This document shows, in pieces, positions 18,247-26,419 of a stretch of DNA of 64,000 nucleotides (the stretch's first letter is position 1; each line of letters opens with the position of its first letter). Below the pieces are notes generated by a model. The model made no database searches and was not told the origin of the DNA. It saw nothing but the letters and a program-made list of their open reading frames with translations. A program made the translations under genes and the position numbers. Source of the stretch: UBA1426 sp052034085 (lineage in GTDB: Bacteria; Bacillota; Clostridia; Peptostreptococcales; Anaerovoracaceae); NCBI GenBank assembly GCA_052034085.1, contig JBPOJA010000010.1, forward strand, positions 1 to 64,000, given 5' to 3'.

Positions 18247-20227
18247 CGCAAATAACCGGAGTCCGGCCGGACAGGTCCCCGACAGACCGGGTCCCAGAAT
18301 GATGAGGGGACCGGGCCCCGGCGGCAGAGGCATGGGCCCGAAGGAAAAACCAAAAGACATCAGGGCCACCCTGAAAAGGATTTTCTCATACATGAAGGAG
18401 GAAAAGTATCTCCTGATTCTGGTCTTTCTGGCCATTATCATGAGTGCTGCCGCAGGTGTGGCAGGGACCTATATGCTTAAGCCCCTGCTTAATGATTATA
18501 TCGTGCCTTTTATTGGCGAAAAAAACGTTGATATGTCAGGCTTTGTTAGAATGTTAACTATAATGGGGACTGTTTATTTGTTTGGTGCACTATCCACATA
18601 TACTTACAATCGCCTGATGATCAACATAGCCACAGGCACCTTATACAATGTAAGAAAAGACCTTTTTCACAACATGGAAAAGCTCCCTCTAAAATACTTT
18701 GACACCCATGCACACGGTGAGCTGATGAGCCATTTTACCAATGATACGGATGCTTTGAGGGAAATGATGTCCCAGGGCATACCTCAGTTGATTTCGTCGG
18801 CCATAACCGTCGGCGGAGTATTCATTATGATGCTAATATTAAGTCCTGTGCTGACAATCCTGGTAGTTGTCATGATTTTCGTCATGTTGAATGTGGTGGC
18901 CAAAATCGGTAAAAGGACTTCCGCCTACTTTGCTAAACAGCAGGCCGCTCTGGGCCGGCTTAACGGCTATATCGAAGAAATGATAGAGGGGCAGAAGGTG
19001 GTGAAGGTTTTCTCCAGAGAAAAGGAGGCAATAACGGGTTTTGATGAAAACAATGAAAGCCTGTTTGCAGCTGCTTCAAGTGCAAATACCTTTGCCAATA
19101 TTCTGATGCCTATTATGGGCAACCTTTCCTATGTGCTTTACGCAATAACGGCAGCAACAGGCGGAGCTCTGGCCATAGCAGGTCGCATGGATATTGGAAC
19201 CATAGCTTCGTTTTTACAGTATACAAGAAACTTTTCACATCCTATAACCACCCTTTCGCAGCTTTTTAATTCGGTGCTGAATGCTCTTGCCGGTGCGGAA
19301 CGGATTTTCAGACTGATTGACGAAGAAAATGAAATAGATGAAGGCCTTGTCAGCCTGGTAAATATTGAACCGGATGATAATGGAAAGGATCAGAACGTGA
19401 CCGAATGTCAGGATGTTACCGGAAGGTGGGCATGGAAGATCCCCGGTGATGAAACGAATACGAAAGGCCATAATACAAGTAATTATGTAAGACTTCGGGG
19501 CGATGTCAGATTTGAAAATGTAACTTTCAGCTACGACGGAGAAACAACCGTGCTGAAGGATGTTTCCTTTTATGCCAAACCGGGCCAGAAAATAGCTTTG
19601 GTAGGCTCTACAGGTGCGGGGAAAACCACCATTACCAATTTATTAAACAGGTTTTACGACATAAGTGAAGGGAAAATTATTTATGATGGGATTCCAATCA
19701 AAGACATAAAGAAAGACGACCTAAGGCGGTCCCTGGGCATGGTGTTGCAGGATACCCATCTCTTCACGGGAACAGTTATGGAAAATATAAGATACGGCAA
19801 TGTCAACGCCACAGATGAAGATGTCATAAAGGCGGCAAAACTGGCCAATGCACACTTTTTTATAAAGCATTTGCCCGAAGGCTATAATACCGTGCTTACC
19901 GCAGACGGGTCCAACCTTTCACAGGGGCAGAGGCAGCTTCTGGCCATTGCCAGGGCTGCAGTGGCAGATCCTCCCGTGCTGGTATTGGATGAGGCGACCA
20001 GCTCCATAGACACGAGAACAGAGGCCCTCATAGAAAAGGGAATGGACAGTTTAATGGAATGCAGAACTGTATTTGTAATAGCTCACAGACTGTCTACAGT
20101 CAGAAATGCCAATGCTATTCTGGTGCTGGAAAACGGCGAAATCATTGAAAGAGGCGACCACGATGATTTGCTGAGACAGAAAGGTAAGTATTATCAATTA
20201 TATATGGGGATGTTTGAGTTGCAATGA
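18239..20227 (+). CDS. ABC exporter subunit with intact catalytic site
   Basis: A half-transporter of about 662 residues forming a heterodimer with the preceding subunit. The extended N-terminus is Pro/Gly/Arg-rich. A six-helix membrane domain follows. A polar insert of about 45 residues lies between the membrane and ATPase domains. The ATPase domain has Walker A GSTGAGKTT, signature LSQGQRQLL (Gln for the usual second Gly) and Walker B VLVLDEATSSID with the catalytic Glu present. The altered signature faces the degenerate site of the partner, as expected for asymmetric exporters. Start is uncertain: TTG 18239 overlaps the upstream gene; ATG 18209 after GGAGG is an alternative. Confidence 0.92.
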   Translation: MSNANNRSPAGQVPDRPGPRMMRGPGPGGRGMGPKEKPKDIRATLKRIFSYMKEEKYLLILVFLAIIMSAAAGVAGTYMLKPLLNDYIVPFIGEKNVDMSGFVRMLTIMGTVYLFGALSTYTYNRLMINIATGTLYNVRKDLFHNMEKLPLKYFDTHAHGELMSHFTNDTDALREMMSQGIPQLISSAITVGGVFIMMLILSPVLTILVVVMIFVMLNVVAKIGKRTSAYFAKQQAALGRLNGYIEEMIEGQKVVKVFSREKEAITGFDENNESLFAAASSANTFANILMPIMGNLSYVLYAITAATGGALAIAGRMDIGTIASFLQYTRNFSHPITTLSQLFNSVLNALAGAERIFRLIDEENEIDEGLVSLVNIEPDDNGKDQNVTECQDVTGRWAWKIPGDETNTKGHNTSNYVRLRGDVRFENVTFSYDGETTVLKDVSFYAKPGQKIALVGSTGAGKTTITNLLNRFYDISEGKIIYDGIPIKDIKKDDLRRSLGMVLQDTHLFTGTVMENIRYGNVNATDEDVIKAAKLANAHFFIKHLPEGYNTVLTADGSNLSQGQRQLLAIARAAVADPPVLVLDEATSSIDTRTEALIEKGMDSLMECRTVFVIAHRLSTVRNANAILVLENGEIIERGDHDDLLRQKGKYYQLYMGMFELQ

Positions 20228-21744
20228 AAAGAAGCAGCGGAATACTTCTTCCGATATTCTCCCTGCCGTCCAGGTATGGTATAGGGAATCTTGGAAGGGA
20301 AGCATATAAATTCATAGACTTTTTGAAGAGGGCAGGACAGGGTTACTGGCAGATTCTGCCGATTGGTCCCACAGGCTTTGGAGATTCACCATACCAGAGT
20401 TTTTCCAGTTTTGCCGGAAATCCATATTTTATAGATCCGGACGGGCTGATTGAGGATGGCCTGCTGCAGCCTGAGGAAGCAGAGACGGTAAATTGGGGCA
20501 ATGAAGCAGACAGGATTGATTACAATGCCATATACACGTCAAGGGAAAGCATTCTGAAAAAAGCATCTGACAGATTTTATGAGGGCACAGGCAAGAAGGA
20601 TATCAGCGAAGAATTTTTGGAGTTCTGCGAAGAGAACAGAGGATGGCTGGAAGATTATGCTCTTTTCATGGCGATAAAAAAGCATTTTGACATGAAACCC
20701 TGGAAAGAATGGCAGGATGAGGAAATCAGGAAAAGAAAGCCCTCCGCTATTAAATCATACAAACAGCTGCTGAGTGATGAAATAAGATATCACCGCTTTG
20801 TGCAATTTGTTTTCTTCAGCCAGTGGGAAAAACTCAGAAATTATGCTCATATCAGCGGAATAAAAATTATCGGAGACCTGCCAATATACATTTCCATGGA
20901 TTCTGCCGATGCTTGGGTCTCGGCCAGATTGCTGAAATTTAATAATGAATTGCAGCCTGTCTGGGTGGCAGGGGTTCCCCCCGACTATTTCTCTGAAAAA
21001 GGCCAGCTGTGGGGCAATCCCATTTACGATTGGCCCGGAATGAAAAGGGAAAACTACGGCTGGTGGATTAAGAGGCTGAAAGCGGCTTCGGATATGTTTG
21101 ACGCACTGCGGCTTGATCATTTTCGGGGATTTGACAGCTACTGGCAGGTGCATTACGGCAGGGAGGATGCTACCGAAGGTGAATGGGTACGGGGTCCCGG
21201 CTGGAGTTTTTTAAAGCGTGTGAAAAGAAAACTGCCGGATCTGGAAATCATCGCAGAAGATTTGGGAGATTTAAATGAAAACGTGCACAAGCTTGTACAA
21301 AAAAGCGGCTTCCCCGGCATGAAGGTTTTGCAGTTTGCTTTCGGGGCAGGCAGCAGCTGTGAACATCTTCCGCACCTGTACACAAAAAGATCCGTGGTTT
21401 ATACCGGAACCCACGATAACAACACGGTTAAAGGATGGCTGGATGAGGATGCATCTGATGAAGAAAAGGCTTATCTGACAAAGTATCTGGGCTTGGGGGC
21501 TTTGACAAAAGGCGAAAAATGGAGCAGACGAATTATAAGAGCAGCCATGAGTTCAGTAGCGGATCTCTGTATCATACCGGTGCAGGATTATCTGGATTTG
21601 CCGGGAAACTGCAGAATCAATACACCGTCAACATTGGGCGGCAACTGGCAGTGGAGACTAAAGGAAAATCAGCTTACGAATCTGCTGGCAGATGAAATCA
21701 AAGACATTGCCATGACTTACGGGCGTATGAACGGTGCGACCTAA
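20224..21744 (+). CDS. malQ: 4-alpha-glucanotransferase (amylomaltase)
   Basis: A 506-residue GH77 enzyme that transfers alpha-1,4-glucan segments between maltodextrins during glycogen or maltodextrin use. The start region SSGILLPIFSLPSRYGIGNLG is diagnostic (broken here for length: SSGILLPIFSLPS then RYGIGNLG, about 4-24). Catalytic segments are ALRLDHFRGF (nucleophile Asp, about 299-308), IIAEDLGDL (acid/base Glu, about 343-351) and YTGTHDNNT (about 393-401). The ATG overlaps the ABC gene stop by 4 nt. It is the last gene of the operon. No other glycogen genes are present in the window. Confidence 0.96.
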   Translation: MKRSSGILLPIFSLPSRYGIGNLGREAYKFIDFLKRAGQGYWQILPIGPTGFGDSPYQSFSSFAGNPYFIDPDGLIEDGLLQPEEAETVNWGNEADRIDYNAIYTSRESILKKASDRFYEGTGKKDISEEFLEFCEENRGWLEDYALFMAIKKHFDMKPWKEWQDEEIRKRKPSAIKSYKQLLSDEIRYHRFVQFVFFSQWEKLRNYAHISGIKIIGDLPIYISMDSADAWVSARLLKFNNELQPVWVAGVPPDYFSEKGQLWGNPIYDWPGMKRENYGWWIKRLKAASDMFDALRLDHFRGFDSYWQVHYGREDATEGEWVRGPGWSFLKRVKRKLPDLEIIAEDLGDLNENVHKLVQKSGFPGMKVLQFAFGAGSSCEHLPHLYTKRSVVYTGTHDNNTVKGWLDEDASDEEKAYLTKYLGLGALTKGEKWSRRIIRAAMSSVADLCIIPVQDYLDLPGNCRINTPSTLGGNWQWRLKENQLTNLLADEIKDIAMTYGRMNGAT

Positions 21745-21748
21745 ATCA

Positions 21749-22789
21749 TTAAGAAGCAAACAACTGAACCCAGTAGATTTTTCCGGATTTGTCTCTTGCA
21801 GTGGCAATTCCGGTTTTTTCATACTTGGTTGACAATATGGAATTTCTGTGAGGGGTTGAATTCATCCAGTCATGCACAGCGCTTTCCGGAGAAATCTGGC
21901 CCGTGGCAAGGTTTTCACCGCAACAGGACCAAACTATGCCGAACTGATTGAGCATGTCAGCAGGGCCCCCGTAGGTAGGTGACTTATGGGCGAAATAGCT
22001 CAAGGCTGCCATATCTTTTGCCTTGGCTTTTGCAGCCTTAACCATGGCGGCATCCATGATAAGCGGTTTCAGCCCTGCTTTTTTTCTCTCCGCATTAACC
22101 AGGCTCAATACTATGTTGCTTTCGAATGAGGCAGTTTCTACGGATTCAATGACAACAGCCGGTCTGTTTGTATATTTCATCACCCTGCAGAACACAGAAG
22201 CAACTTCTGCTCTCGTAAGATGTTCTTTGGGGTTGAAAAACCCTTTGCTCCCCGAGAGGAGGCCGTTTGAATATGCCTTTAAGACTGCCAGGCGGCGGTT
22301 TGCAGAAATCAGGACAAAGTCATTGATGGCGGTTTCCACGCCGTCAATAACTTTCAGGTCTTCATTATTTGCAGCCGCAATATTTGTGAGTATGAGAGCC
22401 ATATCCTCCCTGCAGATCGGGGCATTTAAAGCAACAATATCTCCTGAAAAGTCGCCGGATGATATGAGTCTGCATTTTAGGGCAGCCTGATAATTGCCGC
22501 TGGCCCAGTGTGGTCCGGGATTTTTATCAGGGATTTTATCGGCGGCTACAAGCCTGGTGGCAATGGAAATGAATTCCCCAAAACTGACACTTTTCTGAGG
22601 ACAGTATGTGCCGTCGCCGTAACCGTGTATAATATCTTTGCCTGTTAATATAGTTACATACTCGTAAAACCAGTCATTCCGGCTTACATCTGAAAAAGAT
22701 GGCTCTGCCGCAAATCCGTATTCGGCGGTCCCCATAAAAAGAAATATAAAGACAAATATTATAATTAACTTATAAGTAGTTTTCTGCAA
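21749..22789 (-). CDS. SLH-domain protein with CAP (SCP/PR1) domain
   Basis: A 346-residue exported protein. Signal peptide about 1-27. SLH repeats cover about 30-215 (IHGYGDGTYCPQKSVSFGE is the clearest, then GLLSGSKGFFNPKEHLTRAE). A CAP/SCP domain (about 225-346) begins with VLSLVNAERKKAGLKPL, has FAHKSPTYGG with the CAP histidine, CCGENLATG with the glutamate, and WMNSTPHRNSIL with the second histidine. Bacterial SLH-CAP proteins such as YkwD relatives are surface proteins of unclear activity. It is convergent with malQ, with only 4 nt between stop codons. Confidence 0.9.
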   Translation of the reverse strand: MQKTTYKLIIIFVFIFLFMGTAEYGFAAEPSFSDVSRNDWFYEYVTILTGKDIIHGYGDGTYCPQKSVSFGEFISIATRLVAADKIPDKNPGPHWASGNYQAALKCRLISSGDFSGDIVALNAPICREDMALILTNIAAANNEDLKVIDGVETAINDFVLISANRRLAVLKAYSNGLLSGSKGFFNPKEHLTRAEVASVFCRVMKYTNRPAVVIESVETASFESNIVLSLVNAERKKAGLKPLIMDAAMVKAAKAKAKDMAALSYFAHKSPTYGGPADMLNQFGIVWSCCGENLATGQISPESAVHDWMNSTPHRNSILSTKYEKTGIATARDKSGKIYWVQLFAS

Positions 22790-23007
22790 TTAATCCACCT
22801 TCCGCTTCACAAATGGTATAATAAGTTCAAACAGTCGGGTCGTAATTCTAAAAAAACAGGTTAGATGCAAATGTAATTGTATCATAATTTTTCAAAAAGT
22901 CTATAGTAAAATTGAATTTTGTAACCAAAATTCAGAATTATTTGAAAGAAAGATAATATTTAGAATAGTTGCATCAAGCACAAATCAGGAGCAAAGCGGA
23001 AAAAAGA

Positions 23008-24216
23008 ATGCAAAAATCTGAAAACAGGTTGATTTTTCATGTGGACGTCAACAGCGCATATCTTTCCTGGGAGGCCGCAAGGATGGTTTCACAGGGCAAA
23101 GAAGATATTCGCCTGATTCCCGCTGCCATAGGCGGAGATCGCGAAAAGCGCACGGGGGTAGTTCTCGCAAAATCCATACCGGCAAAAAAGTGCGGAGTGA
23201 AAACCGGAGAACCCATTGCTTTGGCCCTGAAAAAATGTCCGGATTTGATCACGGTAAGACCGGATTTCCGTCTGTATGAGAAAAGTTCCAAAGCCTTTAT
23301 GGATCTTTGCAGGAAATATACACCTGTGGCGGAAAAATATTCGATTGATGAATGCTTTTTGGATATGACCGGTATGGAAAGGGTCTGGGAAAACCCCTTG
23401 GAAATAGCCGTCAAAATAAAGGACCATATAAAAAATGAGCTCGGTTTCACCGTTAATATAGGCATTAGCTCAAACAAGATACTGGCAAAGATGGCCAGCG
23501 ATTTTGAAAAGCCGGATAAAGTTCATACCTTGTTCCCTCACGAAATAGAAGATAAGCTTTGGCCCCTGCCTGTCAGATTCCTTCATACTGTGGGCAGAGC
23601 CACGGAGGAAAAGCTCAAAACCATCCACATTGAAACCATTGGAGATCTTGCCAAGGCATCAGTGGAGCTGATACAGTCTGCCGTCGGAGAGAAGGCAGGC
23701 CGGCAGATTCACGATTATGCGAGGGGGATAGACCCTTCGCCTGTCCTGAAAGAGGCTGAAGAGGCAAAAGGATACAGCTGCGCCACCACTTTGGACGAGG
23801 ATGTGGTCGATGCGGAAGAAGCGTATGGAATTATTCACTCATTGGCTGACAGTGCGGCGTATCGGATGAGGGCCGAGGGAGTTAAAGCTTATTGTGTGTC
23901 CGTCAACATCAGAAGCAGAGATTTTAAGGACAGTTCACATCAGAGGAAGCTTCAGAATCCTACCGATATAACAGTGGAAATATTTGAAATCTGCAAAAAG
24001 TTATTTGATGAACTGTGGGACGGCAAAACTCCTCTCAGGCTTCTTGGTGTGGCATTGACCGATGTCACACGGGAAGAGTGCTGTCAGCAGAGCTTCTTTG
24101 CTCAAGACGAAGAAGGCCGCCAAAAACTAAAAGAACTTGACAGACTTTCCGATATCATAAAAAACAAATACGGAAGCGACAAAATCTCCTGGGGTTCTAC
24201 TCTGAAAAAGCCGTGA
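23008..24216 (+). CDS. dinB: DNA polymerase IV (Y-family translesion polymerase)
   Basis: A 402-residue Y-family polymerase. The palm aspartate is in HVDVNSAYLSWEA (about 11-23) and the catalytic pair is in SIDECFLDMT (about 112-121). A helix-hairpin-helix region around FLHTVGRATEEKLK and a C-terminal little-finger domain follow. Error-prone bypass of DNA lesions is the family role. Start: a TTG at 22969 extends the frame, but ATG at 23008 gives the normal family N-terminus and has CAGGAG upstream. No LexA-type box is evident. The 3' end overlaps the convergent agmatinase gene by 20 nt. Confidence 0.95.
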   Translation: MQKSENRLIFHVDVNSAYLSWEAARMVSQGKEDIRLIPAAIGGDREKRTGVVLAKSIPAKKCGVKTGEPIALALKKCPDLITVRPDFRLYEKSSKAFMDLCRKYTPVAEKYSIDECFLDMTGMERVWENPLEIAVKIKDHIKNELGFTVNIGISSNKILAKMASDFEKPDKVHTLFPHEIEDKLWPLPVRFLHTVGRATEEKLKTIHIETIGDLAKASVELIQSAVGEKAGRQIHDYARGIDPSPVLKEAEEAKGYSCATTLDEDVVDAEEAYGIIHSLADSAAYRMRAEGVKAYCVSVNIRSRDFKDSSHQRKLQNPTDITVEIFEICKKLFDELWDGKTPLRLLGVALTDVTREECCQQSFFAQDEEGRQKLKELDRLSDIIKNKYGSDKISWGSTLKKP

Positions 24217-25108
24217 AAACTTCGTGAATTATTCTCAGGGCAGCCCAGGAGGTTATGTTATTTACGTCCAAGGGCGGCGCCACTTCAACAATATCCATAG
24301 CTTTTACGGGAAGACTCCGCATTACTTTCTTGAAGATGCTGATTAGCTCCCGGGAGGATAAGCCTCCGGAAACAGGGGTGCCGGTGCCGGGAGCAAAGGC
24401 AGGATCCAGCACGTCAATATCCAGGGTAAGGTAAATGGCGTCATAGTTTTTGAAATGTTTATCAAGCTCATCAACCACGTATTGGCAGCCTTTATCGTGC
24501 ACTTCTTCTGATTTTATTGTTCTGATGCCGGGATACTTATCGATGGTTTCAAATTCGCTCAATTCGGCAACTCTGATGCCCACAAAAAATAAATCCCTTC
24601 CATCAACTACACCTTCCAAAGCACGGGCTTCCGTACAGGCATGTGACCATTTATGCCCGTCGTACTCGGGACACAGGTCGTAATGAGCATCGAAATGTAT
24701 GATCCCGATTCTTTCTTTTTTCATTTTTTCCTTGTGATAACGGGCAAAGGCCTTATGCAAGGGGATGGTTACCGAATGGTCGCCGCCCAGAAACAGGCAG
24801 AACCTGCCGCTGCTGAGTAAATCATATGCCTCATTTTCAACACGTTGAAAGTATCTTCCCCAGTTTAGCTCAGGGGCAATATCCCCGACATCAAAAATGA
24901 GGTTATCTTTTATGGGGACAAAGCTTTCGGCAACATCTGACAAGTCGATGGAAAGATTTCTCAAAGTATCCGGGGCTTTGGCTGCACCTCTTTCCAGGCT
25001 GACTGCTCCGTCAAAGGGGATGCCCATAATACAGATTTTGGCGTCTTCCGTACTTTGCGCAGACCAGCGGAGCCATGAATCTTCGGTCAGTCTTGAATGT
25101 TTAAGCAT
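24197..25108 (-). CDS. speB: Agmatinase / arginase family ureohydrolase
   Basis: A 303-residue binuclear manganese enzyme. Ligand motifs are FLGGDHSVTIP (about 109-119), HFDAHYDL (about 137-144) and TLDIDVLDPAFAPGTGTP (about 219-236). The last motif and overall length fit agmatinase, which converts agmatine to putrescine and urea; guanidinobutyrase or formiminoglutamase cannot be excluded. Start: ATG at 25108 has GAGGT 9 nt upstream, so the 7-codon extension to 25129 is unlikely. The gene has no operon partners. A putrescine aminotransferase-like gene is 11 kb away. Confidence 0.85.
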   Translation of the reverse strand: MLKHSRLTEDSWLRWSAQSTEDAKICIMGIPFDGAVSLERGAAKAPDTLRNLSIDLSDVAESFVPIKDNLIFDVGDIAPELNWGRYFQRVENEAYDLLSSGRFCLFLGGDHSVTIPLHKAFARYHKEKMKKERIGIIHFDAHYDLCPEYDGHKWSHACTEARALEGVVDGRDLFFVGIRVAELSEFETIDKYPGIRTIKSEEVHDKGCQYVVDELDKHFKNYDAIYLTLDIDVLDPAFAPGTGTPVSGGLSSRELISIFKKVMRSLPVKAMDIVEVAPPLDVNNITSWAALRIIHEVFTAFSE

Positions 25109-25144
25109 TATTGGTACCTCACTGCACAATGGTTAGGGTGATAA

Positions 25145-25177
25145 AAAAGTGGCCTGCCCTTAGGACAGGTCACTTTT
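25145..25177 (-). terminator. tRNA-Ala(GGC) terminator
   Basis: A near-perfect 12-bp stem (AAAAGTGGCCTG / CAGGTCACTTTT), extended inward by two GC pairs across one mismatch, is followed on the minus strand by a T-run (ACTTTTTTAT). It begins at the CCA end of the tRNA gene and separates it from speB. Confidence 0.85.
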
Positions 25178-25252
25178 GGTGGAGCTAAGGAGGATCGAAC
25201 TCCTGACCTTCTGACTGCCAGTCAGACGCGCTCCCAGCTGCGCTATAGCCCC
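25177..25252 (-). tRNA. tRNA-Ala (anticodon GGC)
   Basis: A 76-nt minus-strand cloverleaf: acceptor GGGGCTA/TAGCTCC with the G3-U70 wobble pair that specifies alanine, D-stem GCGC/GCGC, anticodon loop CTGGCAG (GGC), T-arm AGGAG-TTCGATC-CTCCT and encoded CCA. All stems are complete. Confidence 0.97.
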
Positions 25253-25324
25253 AAACGACTAGTACATGATAGCATATGGCCGGATGCATTTCAACTGTAT
25301 TTTTCAAATAGATTCATCAAGGGT

Positions 25325-25374
25325 TATTGACATATGCCGGAAACCTTGTATAATAATATTGACATATGTCAATA
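25325..25374 (+). promoter_or_regulatory. Promoter with palindromic operator for the DUF5320-NifX-MinD operon
   Basis: TTGACA (25327-25332), a 16-nt spacer and TATAAT (25349-25354) form a near-consensus sigma-A promoter. Starting 3 nt after the -10 is a perfect 18-bp palindrome TATTGACATATGTCAATA (25357-25374), covering the likely transcription start. Twelve bases of the same sequence (TATTGACATATG, 25325-25336) overlap the -35. The copies are 32 bp apart, about three helical turns. This is the layout of a repressor site. The DUF134 protein encoded second in the operon is the obvious candidate regulator (inference). Confidence 0.8.
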
Positions 25375-25421
25375 ACTATTCGCGAAAAGCAAATAATGAT
25401 ATAATAAAGGAGGTGAAATAA

Positions 25422-25697
25422 ATGCCGGGCAGAGACAGAACAGGTCCTTTTGGAGCGGGAATGCTGACAGGAAGAGGCATGGGCCCCTGCAGGGGGTACC
25501 GTGCTGACTATGGTCCTTATTACAGAAGAAGATTCAGCCGTTTTGGAGGCTTTGGAGGGTTCGGACCTTTTGGAGGCATTGGCCGTCCCTGGGGTTTTTG
25601 GACAGAATCCGATGTTGATGAAAAAGAGGCTCTCAGGGAGCACAGAGATTTTTTAAGAAGAAGACTGGAAGAAATCGACAAAGAGCTTGACGATTAG
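25422..25697 (+). CDS. DUF5320 Gly/Phe/Arg-rich small protein
   Basis: A 91-residue protein beginning MPGRDRTGPFGAGMLTGRG. The first 65 residues are rich in Gly, Phe, Arg and Pro, with one cysteine (GPCRGY). The last 25 residues form a charged helix (LREHRDFLRRRLEEIDKELDD), probably a coiled coil. This is the DUF5320 pattern, a family found beside NifX/MinD-type genes in anaerobes. The RBS AAGGAGGTGA is strong. It is the first gene of the operon, directly after the operator-bearing promoter. Function is unknown; the low-complexity basic part might be disordered or bind a metal-cofactor partner (inference). Confidence 0.82.
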   Translation: MPGRDRTGPFGAGMLTGRGMGPCRGYRADYGPYYRRRFSRFGGFGGFGPFGGIGRPWGFWTESDVDEKEALREHRDFLRRRLEEIDKELDD

Positions 25698-25707
25698 GAG
25701 GAATAAC

Positions 25708-26088
25708 ATGGCAAGACCCAGAAAATGGAGAAACGTGTGTGTTCTCCCTCAGCGAAACAGGTTTGGCCCCGTAGGCTTTCCTGTGGATTTTGAGGATAAA
25801 ATTGTCATGACCGTTGATGAATACGAGGCCATAAGGCTCATAGATTTCGAAGGGTTTTCTCAGGAAGAATGCTCTGAACAGATGAAAGTCGCAAGAACCA
25901 CGGTTCAGGGAATCTATGCCGAGGCCCGAAAAAAGTTGGCAGAATCACTGGTCGAAGGGAAGATCCTTCTTATTGAGGGCGGTGACTACCGGTTATGTGA
26001 GGGCAGGGGTCAGAGATGCGGCCGTGGTTGCAGGCGACTTTATGATTTTCAGGAGGTGGATGATGAAGATAGCCATACCGACAGATAG
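25708..26088 (+). CDS. DUF134 helix-turn-helix protein, candidate operon regulator
   Basis: A 126-residue protein starting MARPRKWRNVCVLP, the conserved DUF134 N-terminus. Residues about 40-85 contain a sigma-70 region-4-like helix-turn-helix (EECSEQMKVARTTVQGIYAE). The C-terminus has a cysteine cluster, LCEGRGQRCGRGC, suitable for binding a metal or Fe-S cluster. I infer a metal- or redox-responsive DNA-binding protein that recognises the palindrome at 25357-25374. ATG is at 25708 with TTAGGAGG upstream; an earlier in-frame ATG overlapping DUF5320 is less likely. The next gene starts within its 3' end. Confidence 0.85.
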   Translation: MARPRKWRNVCVLPQRNRFGPVGFPVDFEDKIVMTVDEYEAIRLIDFEGFSQEECSEQMKVARTTVQGIYAEARKKLAESLVEGKILLIEGGDYRLCEGRGQRCGRGCRRLYDFQEVDDEDSHTDR

Positions 26089-26419
26089 AGGTCAGGCAGG
26101 AGCTAAAGTTAATGCAGCGTTTGCCAGAGCACCGTTTTTTTACATTTATGATACAGAAAAAGATCATGGAATATATGCTGATAACTCCGCAGCCATTCAA
26201 TCCGGCGGAGCGGGAGTAAAAGCGGCGCAACTGCTGGCGGATAAGGATGTAGAAGTATTACTGGCTCCTAAATGCGGTGAAAATGCAGCCGAGGTTTTGA
26301 GAGAGGCAAATATTAAAATATTTAAAAGTGAGGGTGATGATCCTGCCGGTAATGTAAATGCCTATTTGAAAGGTATACTTGCGGAGCTGACCGAAACAGA
26401 AGCGGGGCATCATAAATGA
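26063..26419 (+). CDS. NifX/NifB-C-terminal-like cofactor-binding protein (1)
   Basis: A 118-residue single-domain protein of the dinitrogenase iron-molybdenum cofactor biosynthesis family. It starts KIAIPTDRGQAGAKVNAAF (the beta-strand opening of the fold) and contains IQSGGAGVKAAQLLADKDVEVLLAPKCGENA split across the conserved GG...A...L loop. In other systems this fold holds Fe-S or Mo-Fe-S clusters, and the orange protein (ORP) belongs to it. The ATG lies inside the DUF134 coding end, with AGGAGG upstream; ATG at 26060 is an equal alternative. A second member is encoded at the end of the operon. Confidence 0.88.
   Translation: MKIAIPTDRGQAGAKVNAAFARAPFFYIYDTEKDHGIYADNSAAIQSGGAGVKAAQLLADKDVEVLLAPKCGENAAEVLREANIKIFKSEGDDPAGNVNAYLKGILAELTETEAGHHK

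Noticed and set aside
22789..23007. LexA-controlled promoter for dinB
   Set aside because: I looked for a GAAC-N4-GTTC type box and found none; the stretch is only AT-rich.
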